Assembly (NCBI GenBank): GCA_964036295.1
Contig: OZ038463.1
Coordinates: forward strand, 22,803,069 to 22,867,068
Direction: 5' to 3'
Source of the DNA: Plumapathes pennacea
Lineage: Eukaryota > Cnidaria > Anthozoa > Antipatharia > Myriopathidae
DNA length: 64,000 bases
The number at the start of each line of letters is the position of its first letter. Positions within the stretch are counted from its first letter, which is position 1. Under the pieces are notes generated by a model. That model was not told the origin of the DNA. It searched no databases and worked only from the letters and a program-made list of their open reading frames with translations. The position numbers and the translations under genes were made by a program. Below, piece by piece: positions 33,481-44,345 of the stretch.

Positions 33481-34274
33481 GCCACTGCTGGTCCAGTTGC
33501 AGAGACCAGGGATCCAGTTGCAGACAGACCCAACAATGAACTAGTCACAGGCACAGGCCCAGGTGCACAGCAGCAGTCAGAGCAGACCACGAAAGATTGT
33601 TGTATGATAACAAAGAACTGTAGAGTTTGTTATTTCCTTTTTTTTTTTCAGTTATCAGAACATTGAACTGTCACCTTTAAATGAGTTGACCAGCCCAAGT
33701 TATAGTAGTGGTCAACTGAGGGGAGCATGGAACAGTTTCCATATTGGGAACAATTCCCATAGTTCCTTTGGGGTACACCCGTGCCCCATGTTGAGTTTTA
33801 CCATGCGCTCATAACAATTTATGTGAGAGAAACCTTTGTTCTCGTTTTATTAGAGATCTATCACTGTGGGATATTAAACAGGAATTGTGCTGCAGTATAG
33901 AGTATTTCACAAAATTTTACTATTATTGTTGTAAACAGCTATAATTCCTAATGTTTGTAACCCAGCCCCTTTTATCCCTTTATTTATTTGATGTACAGTA
34001 ATTCATTAGTTAGTGCATGGTACTTATTGTGTAAACATATCGAAATTCACCTACAGGTGTGACGATATGATATTAAACCTTGGTTATACTACAGTCTAAA
34101 TACGGTAAAACAACCCTGTTGTAAACTGCCAAGATTTTTTCGACAGCCCCCACAAGCACACCTGTCATCCTCTCCTCTTACTGGCATGAAACTCAAATCC
34201 TGCAGAATTGCAGAATTCCAAAAAAAAAGTACCAAATAAGCTCACAAACCAAGCCACTGTTTCTTTGGCTTAGA

Positions 34275-34700
34275 GTGACAAAGACTCATTTATTACCAGG
34301 AAAACCAGCCGGAGCCACAGATGAACCATTCCAAGGTTCTAAAAAGTGGATGTGGAACGATTCAGGAAAATTCAGTGATAGAAATGATGTTATTGATATA
34401 AACTATGACTCTTTTGACTATCAATATGTTGTGGAGGACTTGACAGATATGGACATGTACTCAAATTAGTGAAATCATGTGCATAAATTACCAGTAATTG
34501 AATCATTTGCAAGAGCCAAAATGAAGGAAGTGAACAACTATAAAGAAAGAGGGTTCACAGTGTTTCATCCTTATTAAAAGGCAATGCAAGTATCAGGATG
34601 GTGCCTTCAAACCTCGCAGGCATACTATGTGGATTGGATGCAGTGTCCCTCATGCACTCACTGGTACCACAAACAGTGTTTGTGAATACTTTTCAAAACA
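34275..34700 (+). pseudogene. Unknown protein fragment ending in a PHD-like Cys/His motif
   Basis: Frame 34,275-34,469 is LPGKPAGATDEPFQGSKKW-like and acidic. Further on, in other frames, come IESFARAKMKEVNNYKERGF and DWMQCPSCTHWYHKQCL. The last looks like half of a PHD-type zinc finger seen at the ends of some transposon proteins. Broken and not assignable. Confidence 0.35.
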
Positions 34701-36571
34701 GAAGAATCAACACACTTACACCCTCATTTGCCCAGAACACACTAATAGCAGAGATATTTCAATAACAAAATTGTAGCTTTAGCATCTGACTCACACTCCC
34801 TTCCTAAACCATGGGAATGACAGTGCATGCACACCAGTGCAAAGCATAGTACTGATTACTCCACCAGTCCTAATTAGGTGGAATATGAAGGTCAGCATTT
34901 AAACGATAATTATACTTACACTGTGGATACCATCTGAGGGACTGCAGGTTGGATACGTAATTAGGATAATGCAATCCTCTTCTCTAAAGTCTGGCAACCC
35001 TATATTTAAATGGAGATGAGACATCAGTAAATCGAAGAAACTGTGTGTGAGACTCCTGCACTTTGACCATAAAACTTCAGTTAACTGGGAGTTAACCCTT
35101 TCGTACCCAGAGCCTCTGAGCAGAAAAGCTCAGATTTCCTGAACTAATTAGCATATTTGGTGGCAAGTTAAAAAGCAAATCAAAACATGTATGCTCAGTA
35201 GATATTTGGACAGCACAAGACAGTAAAAACATTCCAGGCATAAAGTTAAACACTTTGTCATTTTAAAACACTGTGGAGTAAATGGAGCAACAAATACATT
35301 AATGAAGGTCACTGATTTCAAGAGATTCAAATTTGCTGCCATTGAAACTGATCGACAATCATTGGTTAGTCCTCTTTTATCAGGTCGAAGGCACCATATG
35401 TCACACAGTCTTCATTCTAAAAGACAAACAGTGCTATTTTCTTAAGACTCAAAGGATAAACGAACAAGTAGGCACCCCAAAAACTCGCAGTTTGTTCTCT
35501 TGTGCTTACGGCGGTCGAGCACATGCGGCATGAAGACCCGTTTCATCTGTAATTTTTGGATTCCAAAAACAAAGCCTTCCTTCACATGTCAACCTATTTT
35601 TCATTCTCAGAAATGCTGAAACTTTCTCCAAATAACCATTCGATTGCAAAATATCCGTCTTCATGGCCATTGGAGCCATTCAGAGATAATATTCTTGTCG
35701 CCATGCGGTTTGGTAAACAACCAAATGATGAAAAGTGAAAAGTTAAAGTTCGTTTGCCGTTCATTTGGCCTATTTTAATGCCTGATATCTCAAAGGCAAA
35801 GCTTTGCGAAACGACGAAATTCAATAGAAGTAATGTTTAGAATGATTTTCGCAATAACAAGAAAGAAACATGAAGAAACGCATCAAATTTACATAACGAA
35901 TTTTCACCACGAGACATGAACAGATTTGTTTGGTATCGGAATTTCAGCAAGTATTTTGCTTCGTATCACTCAAACACTTTGAAAAACACTGTAGAATATG
36001 AGAAGAAACGCTAGGAGTCTAATCAATTTTAAGCAAAGAAAATTAACAGTATATGATCACCGAAATCTTCCATCGGCATGCCATTGGCCGTCAACATTTT
36101 TTCCGTTGGTTTATAGAGAATTTCAGTGCCTACCCTGCCGCTTTCATGATGTAAGTCACCTATACTGCATCAAATAGTCCTTTGAAGTTGTTTCCTACAT
36201 TCGGCAATCCACAACTATCGAAATATTCACAAAAAGAAACGACTTTCTTCAACGCCATGTTGATGCGGGTCAATTTTCGGTGGCATCCCTTCCCCCCTTA
36301 TTAACAAAATTGTATGCGCAGTTAGTGTATTTTGATTGGTTATTTCCATAGCTACCATGTTATAACAAAAGGGAGACAAAATATTTCCTTGGGGGTGGTT
36401 GCAGAGTTAAAAATTTAGTGGCCTTTTGGCTGGCCGGCTGTGGCCGGTTCAGGAAAATTAACATATTCCGCGTGGCCGGTTATGGCTGGTCTGGGTACGA
36501 AAGGGTTAAACAGTTCTGAACAGTTTAAGTGGTGCAGCACTGAAACAATACTCAAGGTCCTTTTCAAAAAA
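34701..36571. other. Stretch without a recognised gene
   Basis: Only short scattered frames; AT-rich. Nothing recognised. Confidence 0.4.
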
Positions 36572-36722
36572 TTTCAGTGGATTTTCAGTGGTTTTTCAGT
36601 GGGTTTTTCAGTGGATTTTTTTAAATGGTTTTACAGGGAGATTTTAAGTGGTTTTTCAGTGGTTTTTCGGTGGTTTTTCACTGGATTTTCAGTAATTTTT
36701 CAGTGGATTTTCAGTGGTTTTC
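36572..36722 (+). repeat. TTTTTCAGTGG minisatellite
   Basis: About a dozen imperfect 11-13 base units (TTTTTCAGTGG, ATTTTCAGTGG and variants) in tandem, followed by a pyrimidine-rich tract to 36,800. Confidence 0.85.
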
Positions 36723-38667
36723 TTTTTTTCTTTTTAATTTCCTGGTTTGTTCCTGGCTTATAATCTAAACTCTTTTTTTTTTCTTCTTCTTAAGATTTTT
36801 TTTCTGTGCTTATTCCAGGCTTTCAGGGCATATTTCAGGTTATTTAATTGTCCCAAGCTTAATACAGGCATATTTTTAAGTCACCTGGTTTGTTTCAAAA
36901 TGAGTATTCCAGGCATTTTACATTCTTAGTACATGTAATTTTTTTTTCTCCAGGCTTTCTGGGCTCAGGCTTTCTCCAGGATTATAAATCGACTCACAGA
37001 GTTTCAACTGAACTCACCTTTTTTCCCTCACAGCTTACATGTAGCTCTCAGAGTCACTTCACTTTGGTTTTCAGTTCTGTGCAAGATTCACTTGTGCCTG
37101 ACTGTGAGTATCCTAAAAGTCATTAAATTTAGATCAAAATACAGCAAAATGGCACGTACTGTACATGTATAATACTGTAGCACAGCTTCAACACAATACC
37201 TTGCAAAACTAAACTGATCCAAAAAAATTAAAGTTGATACAGTATACCTTATGTTGTACTGTATTTGCTATTTAAAAAGAAACAGAAAACAAGTGTTTTG
37301 AAAACAATCCACTTTTGGCTCAGCTGTTTAACCCATGCGTTCTGATCATCAAATGTTATCATTCTCACCCCAACAGGAGATGAAAGCTAAGCACATTAAA
37401 ATCAAACTGAAGATGCATCCAAGTATGCTAGCACATATCAGATTTCAATTCTACTTCAAACTGGAAATAGCTTGAAGATCAATACTACCAGTATTCAGAT
37501 TTCTTTGAGCCACCAATACAGCTAATTGCAAGCATAGACAAATAAAACAATCGGTAGCGTTGGGTTTTGCATAATTACTGTACTGCTGAATAACCCCTCT
37601 GTTCCAGTTTCTTTAAAAGATTAAAAACATCACATACTGTAAGATCAGGAACTTGCAAGAGACCCATGAAACCTATATATATATTTTTTGAAAGCTTACT
37701 TGATGAGCTTTCTTAAACTGTTGGGGCCTTAAACAAGGTTTAGGCTGCAGTTACGAAAGTCCTGATCAAAACAAGATTTAAACGATAGCCATCCTTATCG
37801 GACCTTGACTACATGTGGTCTGTATAAACAGATGCCAATCCCTGTTCTAGAAATGACATTTAACTTTTTCCTAACCCTGATTTACAAAGTCCACATACAG
37901 TAAATTTCAGTTTAGTGATGTCTAAGTTAGGCTTTGTTTAAAAAAATCTGCCCCTAGTGTCGAGGTCATACACATGAGCAGCAGAAGTCTGTTGCTATGG
38001 AAATGGACAGCTTTAGAATATTTTCTATAAAACAAATCAATGTTTAAGGTGGAACTGGAGGCTATTTTTGGAAAAAGTGGCAATTTCTTGTTATTTTTTT
38101 AAATATTTTTTATCCAGACTGGTGTACAGACCTGTATAAATAGATACCTACTGTACTGTATTATCCAGCAATGTAATAAGATTCAAAAAATTTTTTTCTC
38201 TTCACAGCACAGGGTCAGAATGTTTTGTAACCTGATTCCTCCACAGTAATTGAAGTGGTCCAATAATATCCTGTCAAGCTGCACAACATTAACATGGCTT
38301 GGTTTCAAATGACACACCAATATCAAATTTAATTAATAGCATTTAGTTCGACATGACTTGCAGTAACCAGCATGCCATTTGAAATAGGTGCTACTGTATT
38401 AGCAAATCTGACCCAGTCATTAGTGTTGTACCAAAACTAAGACAATGTTTCCAATTATGCCAAAAAAAAACCCTCAACATATGGGGGAAAATATTGATTC
38501 CTCAACTTCACAACTACTTAGCTGTTGCCTGGTGCAAGAAAAAAATCACTTTCTTTATCACTTTCAGTTTCCTTTTCCAGTTGAGAAGAAAGTAAATCAT
38601 TGACGCTAACTAATTCAGATGAAACGGCAAAAAAAGAAAACAGGGTTTACACAGAAACATGGGAATA
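36723..38667. other. Stretch without a recognised gene
   Basis: T-rich then AT-rich sequence; no convincing coding, splice pattern or terminal repeats found. Confidence 0.4.
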
Positions 38668-40116
38668 CTAGAAATACGATAAATGCAGATACCCCCTCGC
38701 TCTGCCATTGGTTGGACTTTTACTTTGTCTTACCGAAATGTGGACTCAATCTTTTCTTCAAAGTCAAGTGCTACACGCAAAGGAAGGAGAAAAAGAGTCA
38801 ACTGCATGATGCTGTACAGTGGCGCCTAAAAGTTTTAGGACATTTCACGCCCAATTTATCGTGCAGTACACGCACTTTACACGCTGTTGCGTTGACTACA
38901 CGTATTCATAAACTTGCGTGTAATCAACGCAATTGCAAAAGCGGCCAAAAACTACACGCAGCTTCGTAGCTCATTAACAGCGTGTATTACACGCAGCTAG
39001 ATATGAAGGTGTGACAGCTCTTTTGTGCGATGACAAAGACGGCTAAACCATTGTTATTCCGTTTGCAGTCGTCAGAGCGAATCTTTCTAAAGCTTTATCC
39101 TGAATTCTGTGCTTTTTGTTCCCGGCCGCTTTTATAAACTCTTCCACTTCGCTTCTGTAACCACCGAAGTTTATATAAAAAAAACTCGTCAGAACGAATC
39201 GTTTCGAAAATCCTTTACGTGCAGCCGCTTTTATAAACTCTTCCACTTCGCTTCAATAACCTCCGAAGATTTATCCTAAATTTGGCCGCGAATTTATAAA
39301 CTCGTCCAAACTAATCTTTCAATTCGTTTTTAAAAAGTTTGCTTCGAAGCTCTTGTTTACGAAATACACCAGCGTTTAGAAAAGCTTTTAAAAGGATTCA
39401 TTGTTTACGCAATTTGACACCTCAACGCCTCCGTCGGCTCATTAGCACTAAACGTCTACTGAAACTGATCATTTGTGTTTGTGCTCCTTTGTGCTCATGT
39501 TTCTAGTTAAACTTTTTTCAAGATTTAATTCTAGTGTTTGCAGAAGTGTTTGGGTTTTGCGATTCTTTTCGATCGAGAATAAATTAATGTTTGGAAGCAT
39601 TCAAATGGCAAAGTAAAGAAGTTTAACAGCGGCCACGAATAACAAGATACATCACTGTGATAAATGTTCAGAAGCATTCGAACGATGAAGTAACGGAGTT
39701 TAATAAAAGCGGCAGTGTTTAACCAAGAGTATTCAGTTAGATCGCTTTTGAGCGACAAAAAGGAGCAAAAGTGGCCCGACGGATCACGATTCGCTTGAAA
39801 GAAGCCAATAATTGCAGACAAAAGAATTTTCAGTTCAGAGCGCTGCGTTGACTACACGCAGAAAACTTCAGAAAACAATCGTCTGCATAACAAAAGGTAA
39901 ACTACACGCAGTAACGTGTAGTACACGCTGTGAGTGTAATACACGCTGCTTGAGTTAATGAGCTTTAGCGTGTATTACACGTACGTGTAGTGCAAGTACT
40001 TTACACGCGTGGACATGTCCTAAAACTTTTAGGCGCCACTGTACGTATTTCCCACGGTCGGCACATCAAATTAATTCATACAGTCTACCAAGCACATTCT
40101 CAAAATTGAATACTTA
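38668..40116 (-). mobile_element. Helitron relative (3' part), interrupted by a TA-flanked transposon
   Basis: Read on the minus strand it ends TTATCGTATTTCTAG at 38,668, followed by T. It has a hairpin of stem GCAGA/TCTGC (38,701-38,705 and 38,685-38,689), an 11-base loop and a 13-base spacer, the same geometry as the 18,205 element. Sequence to about 38,816 and from 40,042 to about 40,116 matches 19,290-19,536 reversed. The expected 5' end (TCCCCGA) was not found, so the element is truncated or diverged beyond 40,116. Confidence 0.75.
38817..40041. mobile_element. Palindromic TA-flanked DNA transposon (Tc1/mariner-like MITE), 1,225 bp
   Basis: Terminal inverted repeats of 27 bases start CAGTGGCGCCTAAAAGTTTT on both ends, flanked by TA (38,815-38,816; 40,042-40,043). 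CAGT ends and TA duplications are typical of Tc1/mariner elements. The interior is a long imperfect palindrome: GCCGCTTTTATAAACTCTTC on the left answers GAGTTTAATAAAAGCGGC on the right. It has many ACACG/CGTGT subterminal motifs and an internal duplication (39,120 and 39,225). No transposase frame. The unoccupied TA is seen at 19,367 in the related Helitron. Confidence 0.88.
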
Positions 40117-40224
40117 AATTTTGAAGGATAAACAGACAAATGATAAATTTTCTTCATTAAGTGAAAACGATTCTTAAAGAGGACAACCGTTCAATAAAAT
40201 TTTGTAATTTATTTTGTTCTAATT

Positions 40225-40300
40225 TCTGCGTTCCCAGATTCACGGTTCCCAAGTTCCCGGTTCCCGGTTCCCGGTTCCCAGTTTCCCGGTTCCAGGTTTT
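40225..40300. repeat. GGTTCCC minisatellite
   Basis: Tandem seven-base units (GGTTCCC and CAGTTCC variants). On the minus strand this gives a GNREPGTGN-like low-complexity frame, which is not taken as a gene. Confidence 0.8.
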
Positions 40301-42058
40301 AAACATAGCCCCTGGCAGCCAAAAGTTCTGATTTCCAAATTTTCTTTTATCAAGTAACCATCGGCTCGAAACTACATGTATTTCAACAATAGCCAAAAAT
40401 CCCACGACTTTAATATCGAATATCGATGCACTGTGAAACATACTCTCAAAGATAAAATAGACGCCTCGAAATTTGCGTCGTGGAATGATGACGATGTTCG
40501 TATTATATTTCATCGGCACATGACTCACACAAGATCTCTGGCACCACAAACAACGCTTTCGGGTCTAATTTCATTCGTTTCACAACGAGCAGATAGCGAC
40601 ATCATGCTTGAGTCTGATATGTAACAAAAGATGCCAACTGTGGAGGGAGGAAAGGAGCGAGAAAAGGAACATGCCCAGTCATCGTTCGAACCTTTGTCAA
40701 AAGCGTTTGTTCGCATGCTATCAAAATTGCCCTTTGGTAGAGGAAAAAACTTACTACGCTACTTTCCTTACACGCAAGGCTTACCGTCTTGTTGGTGTTT
40801 TCGCCGTTTTCATCGTTCTATCCATCGTGAAGAAGCAGAAAACGCACAGAAGAAGATGTGTCACCTATCCGACCATGCCACGCCACGCCAATCCGTCCCC
40901 AGGGCTTCTCGGCCAAGCGTAATACGATAGCCCCAAGCCGCAAGTCTTTGCCCCAAGCCCCCCAGTCATCGCAACATTTTTAGCTCGCGATCCCACTGGG
41001 ATTATGTCCATCTGTAGTCAACAATAGATTTCCAAATAAAGCAGTTGCGGTTTTCCAAATTAGGGCATGATGAAGGTCGCGTTACAGAGTGTGTCGAACA
41101 ACACAGTTTTAAAAGGAAGGTGTTGTTGTAGTTGTTGTGACCATAGTTTTGTTCGGAACGTGTTTTCATTTTGAAGGTTTTCATGGGTCTGAAGTTTGTT
41201 TGGCCATTGATTCTGACATCGATTGTGTTTCACTCTGCTGTGTTTTGCGTTGTTATTGCGACATTTTGGCGCGGTGTCATGAAGGTCAAACAATCAGTGG
41301 CACCGATGGTGTTTTAATATATCGTAAACAAATCTGAAGCCGTTGCTTTAGTATCCGCCAAAATTTCTGTAGTGACAGTAAATACGGCTTGGAAGCTACT
41401 AGGCCGAAAGATGTTGAATCTCTCGGCTATAAAAAAAAATGCCAAAAAATACCATTTCCGGTGAATGCTTATAAGTTCATACAGTATGCAAATTAGTCAG
41501 GTATTTCAATTCTTGGTTTGCATGTGACGTCATAAAAAGCCATTTCAAAAGTAACGTATCCTATAAGTCCAATACACTGATATGTTCAAGACTATTGTGC
41601 CTTAAGACTTAAAGCAAAATTGTGGGTCGATACAAAATATCTATCGGGAGCTATGGACGTTTGAATACCGTGACAACAAAGCCGTGTGACGCGCGCGTGG
41701 CTGACTAAAAGCGTGCTTGTGTCTGAATCATAAAGTTTTCCTTCGCGAAACACTTTAAAATTGGCACTGGGAAAGATGTGAAGTAACACAACATCAAGCT
41801 GATTCAAAGATCAGGTTCATTTCGTGTTCCGAGTTCCATTAACATGCCGCATGCCGCATGCCGCCTTGTGTGAGGGTTTTCAAAATCGAATACGCGGTTC
41901 AGCAAAAGTGGAAGCCCGCGGAAACGAATGCGAACTTCCACATTCCTAAAATTGAGCAAATTTTACAAACTGGCCTTCAGCCAGTTCTATCAAAAACCTA
42001 CTTCCGCTTTTACAAATTCGCAAGCTCACAGCTGCCTTGCCGCTTTGATTACAAGTTA
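40301..42058. other. Stretch without a recognised gene
   Basis: Several frames of 60-130 codons overlap on both strands (for example 40,376-40,624, 40,608-40,930) but none has recognisable content or supporting splice sites. Nothing called. Confidence 0.35.
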
Positions 42059-42393
42059 GGGACCAGTCATTATTTATGCCGGAGGGGGGGCTGGCAAAAA
42101 ATGGGGGGCACTCGTTTTTCAGATCACCAGAGGGGGGCCACGAGTTCACAGCAACGAAGAACCCGGGGTGTTTTATATATGTTGTGAAAATATCAGCAGC
42201 AGTTTCTAGAATCATAAATATTGTGTCACCCACATGATGCTGAAAGGATGTATGTAAATAGGAAAATTGAAAATGGAGGGGGGTCACTGTATTTTCAATT
42301 TTATCGACGGGGGAGGGGGGGTCAAGAGGTTTTTACATTTCAGTTCAAACTTTTTGCCAGCCCCCCCCTCCGGCATAAATAATGACCGGTCCC
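42059..42393. mobile_element. TTA-flanked MITE with about 40 bp inverted repeats
   Basis: Starts GGGACCAGTCATTATTTATG and ends with the reverse complement ATAAATAATGACCGGTCCC, including a long G-run/C-run. TTA flanks it (42,056-42,058 and 42,394-42,396). A 3 bp TTA duplication is typical of PIF/Harbinger-type elements. Length 335 bases, no coding. Confidence 0.8.
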
Positions 42394-42396
42394 TTA

Positions 42397-43919
42397 TGTC
42401 ATAGGAATCTTTACGAGAAGAGTCCCTGTTGATATGTTTGTTGTTCTAGTAGTAACAGTCCTTGTTTACTATTGGCTTACAATGTCGGTACAGATGCCGG
42501 AACGAAGAATACACAATTCAACACTCATTACAGCAAATAGTACTTTTATTGCCCGTACAAACGAGTTCTGTCAAGTGAATTTCTCTGCTGAGCTTAGTTT
42601 TCTCTTTAATAATACAGTTGCATTATGACCGAACAAACAGTTTCTCATTCTACCCGCCAAGTTTTCCCGCCAAAATATCTCAGTATCCCGACGACTCCTG
42701 CGCATGGTTGTGAAGTGACTTATGCAATAGTTTGTGTTAGTGATTTGTAGCGCATACGTTTCCGTTGGTTATATCATATTGAAATATCTGGCTGGTCTTA
42801 CATTATTTAACATAAGGTACTTGCACTGGCAAAACTTTGGACGAAAAAAATCATGTAAAATTTTGCATGATTTTTTGTACAGACCATGAAGGTAAAACAA
42901 AGGCGGCCCAAGCTCAATGCGTAAACAATAACTAATAAATCAAATCTGGTAATAAAAAGGTCTTGCCTTACTTTGACGGTGTAGTTCTTACTGTCTATGC
43001 GGCTATTTTGCGGACTCAGTTTCCGCGTTCCTGCCTTGGCGATCACTCTTATTCAAAATGCTTTGAGTTTCCAAGTTCATGTTGACACATTCGCGAGACT
43101 TTGTAACTTAGGGCCGGGTCGCACTAGGAAGTTCAGTTGATGATAACTCAGCATCGAGAGCAATACGACGGCTTCCTTAATGTTTGGTGGCAAACTTGCA
43201 GACATATATTTCTGGTGACAAGCGCTGTTTGCACTTCAAATGATGCAAGTGTCGATGTTAATGTCGTTAAAGTTACGAGTGCGACCCAAGCCTTAGACAC
43301 GAGGACATGGGAATTTGTGGACATAAACCGTGAATGTACTGATATGAACAACATTCGGCTGCATGAATATCTCTCCCGCCATCGTTGAAAATCTCCACTT
43401 TGTGACGTCACGAAACCTCCGCGGGGTTGGAAGGTAGGGGTTCCTGAATAATGTAAGAAAAAATAGTGGGGCGGACGAAGTTTGCCGATATTTTGCCTGC
43501 CATTTCACGTCAATTCTTTCCTTGGGAAGCTGTTCAGACCAACTTCACAGCTTTCTTTAAAAAAGGTCATTAAAGGTTGCTTTCGGAGCAAAGGCACAGC
43601 CACTGATTTCTCAGTAATGAATATTTGGAAGGGAAAATATTTTTAAGTGAGCACGTCAAAAGTCACGTGGTTTTTTCAACTCTGACATTAAATTCCATCA
43701 TTACTCAGGCGGAGACCTCCTTCCTCTGCAGCTCCCGGAGAATGGTCGGAGAATGGTGTGCTAATATCCGTTTTAATGCAGTTATTTTACAAGTGTATCC
43801 TCTCTCATATCCAGTGTACTTTGGTGAACGAAGCAGAGAGATAAAGATGACGTCATACAGTACATCCTAGATAGAATGAGAGAGAAATGATGACGCAACA
43901 CGTTTTGTAAAGCCTGGTA
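42397..43919. other. Stretch without a recognised gene; possible short MITE
   Basis: AGGGCCGGGTCGCACT at 43,110 and its near reverse complement ending AGTGCGACCCAAGCCT at 43,293 could bound a 184-base MITE. The rest shows only short frames. Confidence 0.35.
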
Positions 43920-44345
43920 CAAGACCTCTTACACACCGCCGAAATACGTTCTTGACGTCACTTTCGTTCGTCTGCGTTCGTCACCATGGCTACCTAACTT
44001 ATTCTAATAGGCAATTTCAGAGATGCTTGTTGCCTATGTTTCAAACCGACGTATAATGCAAATCCTCTCTTACGGAAACCAGTTTTCATTTCTGTTTAAA
44101 TCAACTTATTATCACAAGAAATATTTCGCATTAGGCCTCGGTTTGAAACATAGGTAACAAGCATCTCTGAAGAGGCCATTTGAGTTATGTTACATAGATT
44201 GCATTAAAGTGACTCATTTATTGGCTAAGTCTCAACTTTTACAAGTATTATAATGAACTGCAAAATATGCACTTGAATTTGCAGCTTAGTGAACTGACTG
44301 CTAACCTAAATGTGGGCTGACCGCACGGCCGAAAAGAGGACGTGT
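43920..44345. repeat. Dispersed repeat also at 53,400
   Basis: ATACGTTCTTGACGTCAC, TCACCATGGCT and CCGCACGGCCGAAAA blocks recur in order at 53,400-53,720. This copy also contains the 44,016 hairpin. Confidence 0.65.
44016..44171. repeat. 34 bp inverted repeat
   Basis: TTCAGAGATGCTTGTTGCCT... at 44,016 pairs with AACAAGCATCTCTGAA ending 44,171, separated by about 90 bases; probably a small foldback element. Confidence 0.8.

Larger units (their letters stand above)
31814..33911 (+). mobile_element. Internally deleted BEL/Pao LTR retrotransposon
   Basis: Short LTRs begin TGGAACAGT and end TTTCACA: 31,814-31,922 (with an internal deletion of about 75 bases) and 33,728-33,911. They share about 95 bases from TAACAATTTATGTGAGAGAA. 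Directly after the 5' LTR is TGGTCCTATGAACC, like the BEL primer-binding/leader region. Between the LTRs are a gag fragment and an integrase C-terminal fragment. A purine run (TGAGGGGAGCA) precedes the 3' LTR. TACTATTATTG abuts the 5' LTR (31,803-31,813) and recurs six bases after the 3' LTR (33,918-33,928). Confidence 0.75.

Noticed and set aside
34275-34700. Functional PHD-finger gene
   Set aside because: Only half of the Cys/His pattern and multiple stops; kept as a low-confidence fragment only.
40157-40930. Several 80-130 codon frames around the GGTTCCC minisatellite
   Set aside because: Partly made by the minisatellite (GNREPGTGN) and otherwise unrecognisable; mutually overlapping on both strands.
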